Assembly: GCA_965277535.1 (NCBI GenBank)
Contig: OZ255825.1
Location: forward strand, 3,100,001-3,164,000
Reading direction: 5' to 3'
Source of the DNA: Ilyomonas sp965277535
GTDB lineage: Bacteria; Bacteroidota; Bacteroidia; Chitinophagales; Chitinophagaceae
DNA: 64,000 bases
Under the pieces are notes generated by a model. It searched no databases. It worked only from the letters and a program-made list of their open reading frames with translations, and had not been told where the DNA came from. Numbering within the stretch: position 1 is the first letter of the stretch; every line of letters starts with the position of its first letter. A program made the position numbers and the translations under genes. Below, one piece after another: positions 17,703 to 25,941 of the stretch.

Positions 17703-17748
17703 TTATTTTATAATGAATGATATTTCTGAAGAATTTTGTTTAAGCCGC

Positions 17749-17756
17749 CAAAGGTA
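17749..17756 (-). promoter_or_regulatory. Candidate -7 box for ppa
   Basis: TACCTTTG on the minus strand matches TANNTTTG. No clear TTTG -33 partner is seen at the right distance. Confidence 0.4.
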
Positions 17757-17800
17757 AGCATACGAATGAAAAGAGGCGATTTATAAAATGTATGATGCTG

Positions 17801-17825
17801 CCGTTTGGTTTTGCACTTATTTGGT
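17801..17825. repeat. 25-base dispersed repeat, copy 1
   Basis: CCGTTTGGTTTTGCACTTAT followed by TTGGT recurs at 46935-46959 with a single mismatch. Both copies are intergenic and downstream of minus-strand or convergent ends. No function is known to me. Confidence 0.55.
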
Positions 17826-17861
17826 AATTAAAGATGACGATAACAAAAGCTTTTTATTTCT

Positions 17862-18983
17862 TCAACGAAACAATTCAGCCGCAATGCCATCAGCCAACAG
17901 CTTTCCTTTTCGGGTTAAAATCAAATGGTTATTAATGTAATTGACGTTGCCGCTTACAATGTGCTTTTTAGCATCTTTTATAATATTAGTGGCTTCGGTA
18001 TCACTCCAAATGTTAGCAATGTATGATAATGAAGTGCCCTGCATGGTGCGCAGCGAGGTCATAATGTATTCATTCAATTGCTGCTGCGGCGTAAGATGTT
18101 CAATTTCAAAAGGCAGTTCGCCGTTTTTAATAGAAGCAATATACAACGCATTGTTGGCCACATTCCATTGCCGGCTTACTTTGTTATATGAATGTGCCGA
18201 AGGTCCTAAACCAATGTAAGGCTTGCTCTGCCAGTAGCTACTGTTGTGCTTGCTTTGATAACCCGGCTTTGCAAAGTTCGAAATTTCGTAGTGCTCATAA
18301 CCTGCTTCGCGCAGACGCTTGACAAGGATTTCAAAATGAACACTTTGTTTTTCTTCATCTACATTGGCTACTTTTTTTTCCTGTATCAGGTAGTGCAAAG
18401 CGGTTTTGGGTTCAACCGTTAACGCATAGCAGGAAAGATGCGGAACACCTAATGCAATGGCCTGCTCAATATTTTGTATCCATTGTTCGTTGTTTAATGT
18501 AGGTGTTCCGTAAATTAAATCAATGGATAAATTATGAAAGCCCGTTTTTTTTGCAAGCTGTACACAGCGCAATGCCTGCTGGGCATTGTGAGCGCGGTTC
18601 ATCCATTGCAAATCGGCATCCCGAAACGATTGAATGCCAATACTCAAACGGTTGATGCCGATTGAGTGCCATTGCAATAAACTATCAATGTTAATGTCGT
18701 CAGGATTGGCTTCCAGCGTAACTTCTGCATCGGGTAAAATGCTGAAATTATCACGAAGTTTTTCCAGCAGGGTTCGCAAATGAGTAGTGGTTAACAAGCT
18801 GGGCGTACCGCCGCCAATATAAACAGTGGTAACTTTTTCTTTAATATAGTATTTACGCAATTTCGCTTCCATACCAATGGCATACATCATTTCGTTTACC
18901 AGTTGTGTATTGGTTGAGAAATGAAAGTTGCAATAATGACAGGCTTTCTTACAAAAAGGAATGTGAACATAAATACCTGCCAT
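17862..18983 (-). CDS. hemW: HemW-like radical SAM heme chaperone
   Basis: A protein of 373 residues. The N-terminus MAGIYVHIPFCKKACHYCNF carries the CxxxCxxC cluster (Cys11, 15, 18) of the radical SAM superfamily, with the extra following Phe typical of HemW/HemN. Other blocks are TVYIGGGTPSLL, VTLEANPDDI, LSIGIQSFRD and LIYGTPT. It is often annotated as oxygen-independent coproporphyrinogen III oxidase; HemW proteins instead bind and hand over heme. The missing extra N-terminal extension of HemN supports HemW. Its start region overlaps the upstream part of the divergent outer-membrane gene. Confidence 0.9.
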   Translation of the reverse strand: MAGIYVHIPFCKKACHYCNFHFSTNTQLVNEMMYAIGMEAKLRKYYIKEKVTTVYIGGGTPSLLTTTHLRTLLEKLRDNFSILPDAEVTLEANPDDINIDSLLQWHSIGINRLSIGIQSFRDADLQWMNRAHNAQQALRCVQLAKKTGFHNLSIDLIYGTPTLNNEQWIQNIEQAIALGVPHLSCYALTVEPKTALHYLIQEKKVANVDEEKQSVHFEILVKRLREAGYEHYEISNFAKPGYQSKHNSSYWQSKPYIGLGPSAHSYNKVSRQWNVANNALYIASIKNGELPFEIEHLTPQQQLNEYIMTSLRTMQGTSLSYIANIWSDTEATNIIKDAKKHIVSGNVNYINNHLILTRKGKLLADGIAAELFR

Positions 18984-19007
18984 AAAAATGTAAACCTAAT
19001 TTTGTGT

Positions 19008-20807
19008 ATGGCTGTTACCTGCCAGTACCGGATTTTAATTTTGTTTCAGTTTGTGTTTTTCGCCGGCTGCTTTACGCAACTTTCAGCACAAAAGAATTGC
19101 ACATTATCGGTGCGTTTTGTAGATACTATAACGTCAACTTCATTGCAATCATTGTCTCTTACTTCTGCTTTTCCTTCAAAAGAGGCCTGTCTTCGTTATG
19201 TGCAACAATTGCCCGATGCACTTAAAGCAAAAGGCTTTCTATCAGCCTCAATTGATTTGGTGAAGGAAGACAGCAGCAACGTAATCATCCATTTGTTTTT
19301 GGGCAAACGATACACATGGAGTCGTTTATTGCTTGATAGCAGTACTTCAGCTATCTTAACTTCACTTCATTACAATGTGCGTGCATTCAACAATGAGCCT
19401 TTCAATCAGGAAAAAGTAGATGCAATTTATAGTAAAGTTTTAGACTTCTGCCAAAATGGGGGCTATCCTTTTGCAAAAATTCAATTAGAGAATATTGTGA
19501 TGGAAGATTCTTCCATTAGCGCCACGCTTTCGCTCGATAAATCGTTTCCGTATTACATTGACAGTATCCGGATTTTGGGCAAAACCAAACTATCACAGGA
19601 TTTTATTCACCGTTATTTAAACATAGCATCACACGAGCTTTACAATACCGAAAAATTGAATACGATTGATGCGCGGCTTGCTGAATTGTCTTACCTGAAA
19701 CAATCGCAGCCCTGGAGTGTTACGATGTTGAACGATAAAGCAATTTTAAATTTATACCTCGCTCCCAAACAAAGCAACCAGATTGATGTTATTGCAGGTT
19801 TCTTGCCCGCCAACCAACAAGTTGGCGGTAAACTGTTAGTAACCGGGCAGGCAACCATCAATTTAAAAAATGCGTTTGCCACAGGCGAAACCATTGGTGT
19901 GGATTGGCAGCAACTGCAAGCCAAATCACCACGGTTGAACTTGCTGTTTCAGCGGCCTTATTTGTTTCATTCGCCATTTGGTTTCGATTTTAATTTTGAG
20001 TTGTACAAGCGCGATTCTTTTTTTGTAAACATCAACGCTTATTTTGGTTTGCGGTACAATTTTACAGCCCGCCAAACCGCAACTTTATTTTTGCAAACTA
20101 CATCTTCGCGCCTGTTAAGTGTTGATACCAATACCATTATTCTTACCAAAACTTTGCCCCAGGTAAGCGACCTTAGCTCGGTAAGTCTTGGATTGGATTA
20201 TCGCTTCAGCAATACCGATTATTCACTTAATCCGCGGCGGGGAAATGAGTTGTTTTTTACATTGAGTGCGGGAAGCAAAACAGTACAAAAAAATACCACC
20301 ATAACAGGCATAAAAGATACTTCTTTCAACTGGGAAAGTTTGTACGATACAGTGCAACTAAAAAGCTATCGGTTAAAAGCCATAATCAGTGGTGCACATT
20401 ACATTGCAATTGGAAAGCAGGCAACGCTGAAAGCTGCGCTGAACGCGGGTTTGCTGCAAAGCCCCACCTATTATGTAAACGAAATGTTTCAGATTGGCGG
20501 ATTTAAGCTGTTGCGCGGTTTTGATGAGGAAAGTATTTACACAAATCGCTACGCTGTTGCTTCTTTGGAGTATCGGTATCTGCTGGCGCAGAACTCTTAC
20601 TTTTATGTATTTACTGACGATGGTTACGCACATTATCAGAGTGTAATCACTTCATTTTCGCACACTTATTTTGGCGCTGGTTTTGGGTTGGCGTTTGAAA
20701 CCAAAAGCGGCATTTTCAACATTAGCTATGCTGTGGGAACGAGGAATGATGCTGCCCTGAATTTTCAGCAATCGAAAATCCATTTGGGATTTGTAACAGT
20801 GTTTTAA
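19008..20807 (+). CDS. Outer-membrane BamA/TamA-like beta-barrel protein
   Basis: About 599 residues from the ATG at 19008, chosen because MAVTCQYRILILFQFVFFAG gives a signal peptide and the longer in-frame start (18921) overlaps hemW. Residues 35-270 contain POTRA-like segments (ALKAKGFLSASID, YPFAKIQLENI, IDSIRILGKTKLSQDFIHRY). The C-terminal half is a barrel with alternating aromatic strands (DFNFELYKRDSFFVNINAYF), and FKLLRGFDEESIYTNRYAVA matches the conserved RGF block of Omp85 proteins. Its cargo is unknown. A -7 box TAATTTTG (18997-19004) lies just before the ATG, implying a very short leader if used. Confidence 0.8.
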   Translation: MAVTCQYRILILFQFVFFAGCFTQLSAQKNCTLSVRFVDTITSTSLQSLSLTSAFPSKEACLRYVQQLPDALKAKGFLSASIDLVKEDSSNVIIHLFLGKRYTWSRLLLDSSTSAILTSLHYNVRAFNNEPFNQEKVDAIYSKVLDFCQNGGYPFAKIQLENIVMEDSSISATLSLDKSFPYYIDSIRILGKTKLSQDFIHRYLNIASHELYNTEKLNTIDARLAELSYLKQSQPWSVTMLNDKAILNLYLAPKQSNQIDVIAGFLPANQQVGGKLLVTGQATINLKNAFATGETIGVDWQQLQAKSPRLNLLFQRPYLFHSPFGFDFNFELYKRDSFFVNINAYFGLRYNFTARQTATLFLQTTSSRLLSVDTNTIILTKTLPQVSDLSSVSLGLDYRFSNTDYSLNPRRGNELFFTLSAGSKTVQKNTTITGIKDTSFNWESLYDTVQLKSYRLKAIISGAHYIAIGKQATLKAALNAGLLQSPTYYVNEMFQIGGFKLLRGFDEESIYTNRYAVASLEYRYLLAQNSYFYVFTDDGYAHYQSVITSFSHTYFGAGFGLAFETKSGIFNISYAVGTRNDAALNFQQSKIHLGFVTVF

Positions 20808-20819
20808 AATAAAGAATTA

Positions 20820-20902
20820 AAACACATAGACACATAGAATCATAGGTTTCACATAGTTATCCTGTGTGCGTATTTTTTGTGTTCCTATGCTTCTATGTGT
20901 TT
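20820..20902. repeat. Imperfect palindrome of the CTATGTGTTT family
   Basis: The left arm AACACATAGACACATAGAAT and the right arm ending CTATGCTTCTATGTGTTTC pair across a centre containing TCACATAGTTATCCTGTGTG. The architecture is the same as that of the CTTTGTGGTTC elements (15329, 63478), but with different words. It lies between convergent genes. Confidence 0.65.
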
Positions 20903-20938
20903 CAAAAATGGCATCCTATATTGGAAGGCAATTTGTTT

Positions 20939-21400
20939 TTACAGCTTTTTTTCAAAGCAAACGCTGTTATATACACCAGCATATTGACCGTAATTAGGAA
21001 TGGGCTGATAGCCCAGTTTTTTGTACAAAGCAATGGCTTCCGGTTGTCGGATACCAGTTTCTAAAACACAGGTTGTATAACCCAATTCTTTCGTCCAGTT
21101 TTCCAGTTCGTTTACAATTTGCAAAGCCAAACCCTGGCCTCTCCATTCGGGTAATGTAAACATCCGTTTTACTTCCATTGCTTTAGCATCAAAGTTTTTT
21201 ATTGCACCACAAGCAACAGGTTTATCCTCTGCATAAGCAACGAGAGCATACTTAATAGAACCTATCGTATTCAACGCATTGTAAAAGAGATGGTCATCAC
21301 CATCAATAAAGGCTAAAAAGGCATCCAATTGTTTTACCAGGTTAATGAAATCGGGGTTGGAAGAATTGGTTCTTTGTAAAGTAATCACACTAAAATTCAT
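20939..21400 (-). CDS. GNAT-family N-acetyltransferase
   Basis: A protein of 153 residues. The acetyl-CoA binding motif A is visible as FTLPEWRGQGLALQIVNELE (R/Q-x-x-G-x-G/A) near 95-114, with the beta-bulge strand CVLETG and the final LYKKLGYQP typical of GNATs. The substrate cannot be told. It starts at the ATG at 21398-21400 after a 119-base gap holding a terminator for the gene to its right. Confidence 0.87.
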   Translation of the reverse strand: MNFSVITLQRTNSSNPDFINLVKQLDAFLAFIDGDDHLFYNALNTIGSIKYALVAYAEDKPVACGAIKNFDAKAMEVKRMFTLPEWRGQGLALQIVNELENWTKELGYTTCVLETGIRQPEAIALYKKLGYQPIPNYGQYAGVYNSVCFEKKL

Positions 21401-21466
21401 TAGCCGGCGAAGTTATTAAAGATGTTGAACGTAAGTTTGTTTTTGCCTCTTTTTTCTTATAAAAAC

Positions 21467-21496
21467 AAAGCCCGTTTCAATAATGAAACAGGCTTT
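21467..21496 (-). terminator. Terminator downstream of the 25-residue ORF
   Basis: The stem AAAGCCCGTTTCA pairs with TGAAACAGGCTTT (one bulge). On the minus strand it is followed by TGTTTTTAT. A copy of TTTGTTTTTGC lies at 21436-21446. Confidence 0.7.
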
Positions 21497-21519
21497 ATAA
21501 ATTGAATAAATTGTTTTTC

Positions 21520-21597
21520 TTAGTAAGCTCTTTTTGTGCTTTTAACTAATGGAGCTACAATGAGAGCCAGCAAAATTGCAACTGATAAAACTATCAT
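21520..21597 (-). CDS. Tiny membrane peptide, 25 residues
   Basis: The frame reads MIVLSVAILLALIVAPLVKS then TKRAY: one hydrophobic helix with a positively charged tail. A promoter-like TATTTTTG with an upstream TTG sits about 30-60 bases before it and a terminator follows, the layout of an independent transcription unit. The size recalls KdpF-type accessory peptides, but no kdp genes are nearby; function unknown. Confidence 0.5.
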   Translation of the reverse strand: MIVLSVAILLALIVAPLVKSTKRAY

Positions 21598-21627
21598 ACC
21601 GAAATGTTTTAAAATGATTTAATGATG

Positions 21628-21660
21628 CAAAAATAAATGTCTATCGCTATTGAAAATCAA
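21628..21660 (-). promoter_or_regulatory. Candidate promoter of the 25-residue ORF
   Basis: On the minus strand TATTTTTG (21628-21635) matches TANNTTTG and TTG lies at 21658-21660, 22 bases upstream. Confidence 0.5.
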
Positions 21661-21955
21661 GCGATTTTGCAAACTTTCCAGATTAATAATATATGTATTT
21701 TAAAAAGATGTGAGCCGATTGGCTATAAAAATGATTGCTTTGAATGATTAACCTCTGCAGAAATGTGTCTGTTTTGAGTTAACATTAAAAATTGAGGTTG
21801 TTTTACATCTTTTGCTTCCTGTAAAAAAGCAAATCTGTAAACATTTCTTCTTTCATCATAACAGAGAAAAATGACCTTAAAGTTTTGTTAAAGACTGGAT
21901 TGTAAGGCAAATTATTTACCAAACTAAATTGAACGCAGGTCTTAACTTTTTGCAA
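21661..21955. other. AT-rich gap between two tiny membrane ORFs
   Basis: No ORF, hairpin or repeat that I can support. Several poly-T and poly-A runs are present. Any terminator of the 55-residue gene would lie here but none is strong. Confidence 0.4.
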
Positions 21956-22123
21956 TCAAGCTGCTTCTTCCCATGAAGTAAGGTAGGGAAACACCAAAGC
22001 CTCGTTAGATTGTTTGCGGTGATAAAAATGCTGCAAAAACAAAGACGCGGCTATTACCAACAAACCAACGGTTAAAATAAGAGGTACTGTAAACAAGATA
22101 AGTATGGTAAAAAGGGGTTTCAT
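21956..22123 (-). CDS. Small single-pass membrane protein, 55 residues
   Basis: The ATG at 22121-22123 opens MKPLFTILILFTVPLILTVG, continues with a hydrophobic stretch to about residue 30 and ends in a polar tail (HRKQSNEALVFPYLTSWEEA). One long helix or a helical hairpin is likely. It contains a GCAAAAACAAA motif (22033-22043, antisense to the gene). No family recognised. Same strand as the 25-residue peptide, 358 bases away. Confidence 0.55.
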   Translation of the reverse strand: MKPLFTILILFTVPLILTVGLLVIAASLFLQHFYHRKQSNEALVFPYLTSWEEAA

Positions 22124-22462
22124 GGAATAGCATTTTATGTTATCGAAAAAGAAGGTATTAAAAAGAAGGTATTAATTAGTGTGAAACTTTTCTTTCATTT
22201 TTATGTTTGGTATTACCTATAAATATAATTCGCAATACTAATGCCAGATGGAAACATAAGTGAGGAAAAGAATGCCGGACGGCAGATAACGCAGATTATC
22301 GTAGATACAAACCAGCCGCCGAAGTCAGGAAACCTTTAATATCTCAGATTTTTGAAATTGTGTTGTGCTGCTTCTACCTTTCACCTTCTTATTTGTACAA
22401 TTAACCATTTTCTCAAAAACTAACAGCCGTTTGTACTTTATTTTTACACCTAAATTTTACAC
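22124..22462. other. Gap upstream of the M13 peptidase gene
   Basis: A 14-base near-tandem repeat (AAAAGAAGGTATTA twice) lies at about 22148-22175. CGGCAGATAACGCAGATTAT near 22270 resembles half of a palindromic element (compare the 16675 family). TTTG at 22432 and TAAATTTT near 22452 are a weak -33/-7 pair before the ATG at 22463. Confidence 0.4.
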
Positions 22463-24496
22463 ATGAAAACCTGGGTTCAACTGGCGCTGATAGGCGGTGC
22501 AATGTGTGCAGCTTCTGGCATATTGGCGCAAAAACAAACTTCTCCTATTAAGTACATTGATGCATCTAACATGGACAAAGCGGTAAAGCCCGGCGACAAT
22601 TTTTATTTATACGCCAACGGCACCTGGCTAAAAAACAATCCGGTACCCCCTTCCAAAACCCGCTGGGGAAGTTTTGATGTGTTGCGTCAAAGCAGCCTCG
22701 ACCGTTTAAAAAAGTTGTGCGAAGACGCTGCAGCCGGTAAAATAAGGGACTCGGCAGCACAACGTGTGGGCGCTTTGTATGCTAGCGCAATGGACAGCGC
22801 AGCCATCGAAAAGTTAGGCGCAACGCCCATCCAGCCTCAATTGCAGCAGTTGGGAGCCTTAACCAATAAAGAAGAAGTGTTACATCAAATCCTTATACTT
22901 CCTCAGCAAGGCATTGGCGGTTTGTTGTTTCGCTTCAGCATTGGGCAAGATGATAAAAATGTAAATCAATACATCCCACATTTATGGCAGGGCGGAACTT
23001 CGTTGCCCGATAGAGATTATTATTTAAAAACCGATGCCCGCAGCAAAGCCATTCAAGCGGCTTATCTTTCTTACATAAAAGATATGTTTGTATTAACCGG
23101 CGACGATTCAGTTGCTGCCAACTCCAAAGCACATAACATTTTCAATCTTGAAAAAGCACTTGCCATTGCACAAATGAGCCGTGTGGAAATGCGTGATCCG
23201 CAAAAAACGTATAATAAATTTTCGCTGGCAGATTTAAGCAAAACAACGCCCGACTTCAACTGGGCTTCTTTGTTGCCCCAAATGAAAGTAACCAAAGCAG
23301 ATAGTGTTTTGGTAAACAATCCTGGCTTTTTAAAAACTGCAGATGGCTTGTTTCAAGCGGTTTCGCTCGATACTTGGAAGGCTTATCTGCAATGGGCGGT
23401 CATTAAAAATTCGGCCGCTTACTTAAGCAGTGCCTTTGTAAATCGCCAGTTTCAATTCAACCAGGTATTATCAGGGCAAAAACAAATTACGCCCCGCTGG
23501 CAACGCATGAGCAGCATGGTTGACAATAACCTTGGTGATTTACTTGGGCAGTTGTATGTGAAGCAATACTTCAACGATGCTGCCAAGCAACGCATGATTA
23601 GCTTGGTAAAAAATATACAAGCCACTTTTCGGGAGCGCATTAACAGTGTTGATTGGATGACCGACAGTACAAAGCGGCAAGCTCTCGGAAAACTGGATGC
23701 CATTGTTAATAAAATTGCGTTTCCCGATAAATGGGAACGCTATCCGGGTGTGGTTGTTTCTTCAAACAATATATTGGAAAATCTGCGCAGCATTGATGAA
23801 TTTGAATACACGAAAATGGTGAACAAAATGGGCAAGCCGGTTGATAAAACCGAATGGGACATGACGCCGCCAACCATCAATGCCTATTACAATCCATCGA
23901 ACAACGAGATTGCTTTTCCGGCCGGTATTTTACAGTTTCCGTTCTTCGATTTTGGAGCCGATGATGCTGTAAATTATGGCGGCATTGCAGCCGTTATTGG
24001 TCACGAATTAACGCATGGTTTTGACGATGAAGGAAGACAATATGCTGCCGATGGAAACTTAAAAGAATGGTGGACGAAAGAAGACGAAAAGAAATTCAAC
24101 GAACGTGCTGATAAAGTTGCCGCACAATATGATGCGTTTACTGTAAACGACAGCTTGCATGTAAACGGCAGGCTGACGCTGGGCGAGAACCTTGCCGACC
24201 TCGGCGGCCTGAACATCGCTTACCAGGCATTCAAAAATACACCCGAAGGCAAGAGCGATAAAAAAGTGGATGGCTTCACGCCCGACCAGCGTTTCTTCCT
24301 AAGCTGGGCGCAGGTTTGGCGCGCCAATATAACGCCGGAGTATGCTGCACAGGGGATTGTGGTTGACCCGCATTCGCCGGGAATGTATCGCTGCAACGGG
24401 CCGGTAAGTAACATAGATGCCTGGTACAAAGCGTTTGATGTGCAGCCGGGCGAGGCTATGTATAAACCCGAATCGGCACGCATAAAAGTGTGGTAA
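22463..24496 (+). CDS. M13-family zinc metallopeptidase (PepO/neprilysin type)
   Basis: A protein of 677 residues with an N-terminal signal (MKTWVQLALIGGAMCAASGI, cleaved near LAQ). The catalytic zinc site is GHELTHGFDDEGR near 513-525 (HExxH), with the third ligand in ENLADLGG near 574. NAYYNPSNNEIAFPAGILQFP is the M13 substrate-binding block, and the C-terminal CNGPVSNIDAWYKAFDV is also diagnostic. M13 enzymes are secreted oligopeptidases. The gene is followed by a very strong terminator and appears monocistronic. Confidence 0.93.
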   Translation: MKTWVQLALIGGAMCAASGILAQKQTSPIKYIDASNMDKAVKPGDNFYLYANGTWLKNNPVPPSKTRWGSFDVLRQSSLDRLKKLCEDAAAGKIRDSAAQRVGALYASAMDSAAIEKLGATPIQPQLQQLGALTNKEEVLHQILILPQQGIGGLLFRFSIGQDDKNVNQYIPHLWQGGTSLPDRDYYLKTDARSKAIQAAYLSYIKDMFVLTGDDSVAANSKAHNIFNLEKALAIAQMSRVEMRDPQKTYNKFSLADLSKTTPDFNWASLLPQMKVTKADSVLVNNPGFLKTADGLFQAVSLDTWKAYLQWAVIKNSAAYLSSAFVNRQFQFNQVLSGQKQITPRWQRMSSMVDNNLGDLLGQLYVKQYFNDAAKQRMISLVKNIQATFRERINSVDWMTDSTKRQALGKLDAIVNKIAFPDKWERYPGVVVSSNNILENLRSIDEFEYTKMVNKMGKPVDKTEWDMTPPTINAYYNPSNNEIAFPAGILQFPFFDFGADDAVNYGGIAAVIGHELTHGFDDEGRQYAADGNLKEWWTKEDEKKFNERADKVAAQYDAFTVNDSLHVNGRLTLGENLADLGGLNIAYQAFKNTPEGKSDKKVDGFTPDQRFFLSWAQVWRANITPEYAAQGIVVDPHSPGMYRCNGPVSNIDAWYKAFDVQPGEAMYKPESARIKVW

Positions 24497-24517
24497 CAGT
24501 GAACTGAAAAATTTGTA

Positions 24518-24569
24518 CAAAAACAAAAGCCGTCCCTCACAATATTGTGAGGGACGGCTTTTGTTTTTG
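24518..24569. terminator. Strong palindromic terminator after the M13 peptidase
   Basis: A perfect 52-base palindrome centred on AATATT. Its outer arms are CAAAAACAAAAGCC and the complement, so the T-tract side ends TTTGTTTTTGC (24560-24570), one of the recurring 11-mers. Confidence 0.9.
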
Positions 24570-24896
24570 CAAGCAGCATTGTTTGTTTTGCAAAAATGTT
24601 TTCGCTACCAAAAATAAAATTCGACTGAAGATAGTATAGATGCTTTTGAAGAAAGAATAAGCAAACACAAAAAGGACGATAAAAAGCAATCTTCATCGCG
24701 ATTTATTTTATTCTTAATTTTGATTTTGCAATACTTCATAAGCGATTGGACTTGTTACAACATCCATAGACATTTTTTCCTGCTGGTTTCATTCATTTTT
24801 CTTAAACATTGTTTTGCCATTAATCAATTGGAATAAAAAAGAACTCAATTGATCCCTTTTGAAAACATCATTTCATCACCTTCATAAAGTGTTTTT
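24570..24896. other. AT-rich leader before the TIR-like gene
   Basis: No supported ORF. TAATTTTG at 24715-24722 matches the -7 consensus but lies about 175 bases from the ATG and lacks a clear -33 box. No repeat seen. Confidence 0.4.
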
Positions 24897-25865
24897 ATGG
24901 AAGAACGTCCCGCATTTTTCATAGCCTCTTCTTCTCAGGCTTTGCCCGTTGCGCAAGCCGTACAGGAAAATTTAACCGACACATTTGATGTCGAAATCTG
25001 GAATCAGGGAGCTTTTGAGCTTGGCAATTTCAATCTTGAAGCCTTAATTAATGCCAGCAAACGATACGATTTTGCAATAATGGTACTCACACCTGATGAC
25101 GTTACTATAAGCAAGGAACTGACAAGAGCTTCACCAAGAGATAACGTAGTTTTTGAGACAGGTTTTTTTATTAGTGCGCTGGGTAGAAAGCAAGCATTTA
25201 TTATTCATGAAACGAACAGTGAGCTAAAGCTACCCAGTGATATTGACGGTTTGTGCTGTGCAACATACACCAATCCAGGTAGAGGCTCGCTTACTGGCGC
25301 ATTGGGCGCAGCTTGCAGCAAAATAAAAAATGTTGCTATTAGTTTAAGTGAGGGTTCTTATTTGCATAAAAAGTATGAAGCCGAAAATAAAAAGAAACGC
25401 TTAATTACCAATATACTTCGCATGGTTTGTAGTGCGTTAACAGCTCCATTGAGTTTTACTGATGCTAAGTTGCGAGCCTTTGTATTTAGAAAGGAAGAAG
25501 AGAAGTTGATTTGTTCGCATTTTTGGGCACCTTATCCTGTGGCAGAGGTGGTTGGTCAATTGATGTTTGTCATCAATTCAGAAACCGAAAAGCAGGTGGC
25601 TGTTATAAAAGCGGCCGTCAAAAAAATGGTGATTGCGGCTCCCATCTCCATGTTGCCCGAAGATATGGATGGCATGGAGGGGGATGTAGAGAAAGACCTG
25701 TGTTTTGTGTTGGCTGCACCCATTTTAGGTCCGTATGGTGAAGTGTGGGGGACGGTAGATTTTGATGCTTCCAGCCACGCTGGTCTGGAGATCCTTACAA
25801 AAAATATGGCAGAAAATATACTCTTTGAATTGGGTAAACATCTTTACACAGTTTTATCGGATTAA
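24897..25865 (+). CDS. TIR-like (CAP12-type) nucleotide-binding protein with a GAF-like C-terminus
   Basis: A protein of 322 residues. Residues 5-130 match the predicted nucleotide-binding TIR-like family (PF10137): PAFFIASSSQALPVAQAVQE at the start, and PRDNVVFETGFFISALGR at 80-97 in which Glu87 occupies the catalytic glutamate position of NAD-cleaving TIR domains. Such domains are effectors in CBASS and Pycsar systems. Residues about 185-320 look like a GAF domain (VFRKEEEKLICSHFWAPYPV, then a VLAAPILGPYGEVWGTVDFD block), a small-molecule or sensor fold. No signal peptide, so cytoplasmic. The next gene, 76 bases on, encodes a polytopic membrane protein. Function as a sensor-effector is inference. 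Confidence 0.75.
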   Translation: MEERPAFFIASSSQALPVAQAVQENLTDTFDVEIWNQGAFELGNFNLEALINASKRYDFAIMVLTPDDVTISKELTRASPRDNVVFETGFFISALGRKQAFIIHETNSELKLPSDIDGLCCATYTNPGRGSLTGALGAACSKIKNVAISLSEGSYLHKKYEAENKKKRLITNILRMVCSALTAPLSFTDAKLRAFVFRKEEEKLICSHFWAPYPVAEVVGQLMFVINSETEKQVAVIKAAVKKMVIAAPISMLPEDMDGMEGDVEKDLCFVLAAPILGPYGEVWGTVDFDASSHAGLEILTKNMAENILFELGKHLYTVLSD

Positions 25866-25941
25866 AACAAACAAGAAGCTAAATGCCGCAACAGGCTTGC
25901 GTTTGAGCTTATACAATCCTCACTTTATCAAACCATTTCCT

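Noticed and set aside
18921..19007. Longer start of the outer-membrane gene overlapping hemW
   Set aside because: It lacks a signal peptide at the N-terminus, whereas the ATG at 19008 starts one directly.
25762..25941. Longer start for the membrane protein beside the TIR-like gene
   Set aside because: It would overlap the TIR-like gene by about 100 bases, and the added residues look like out-of-frame translation of it.
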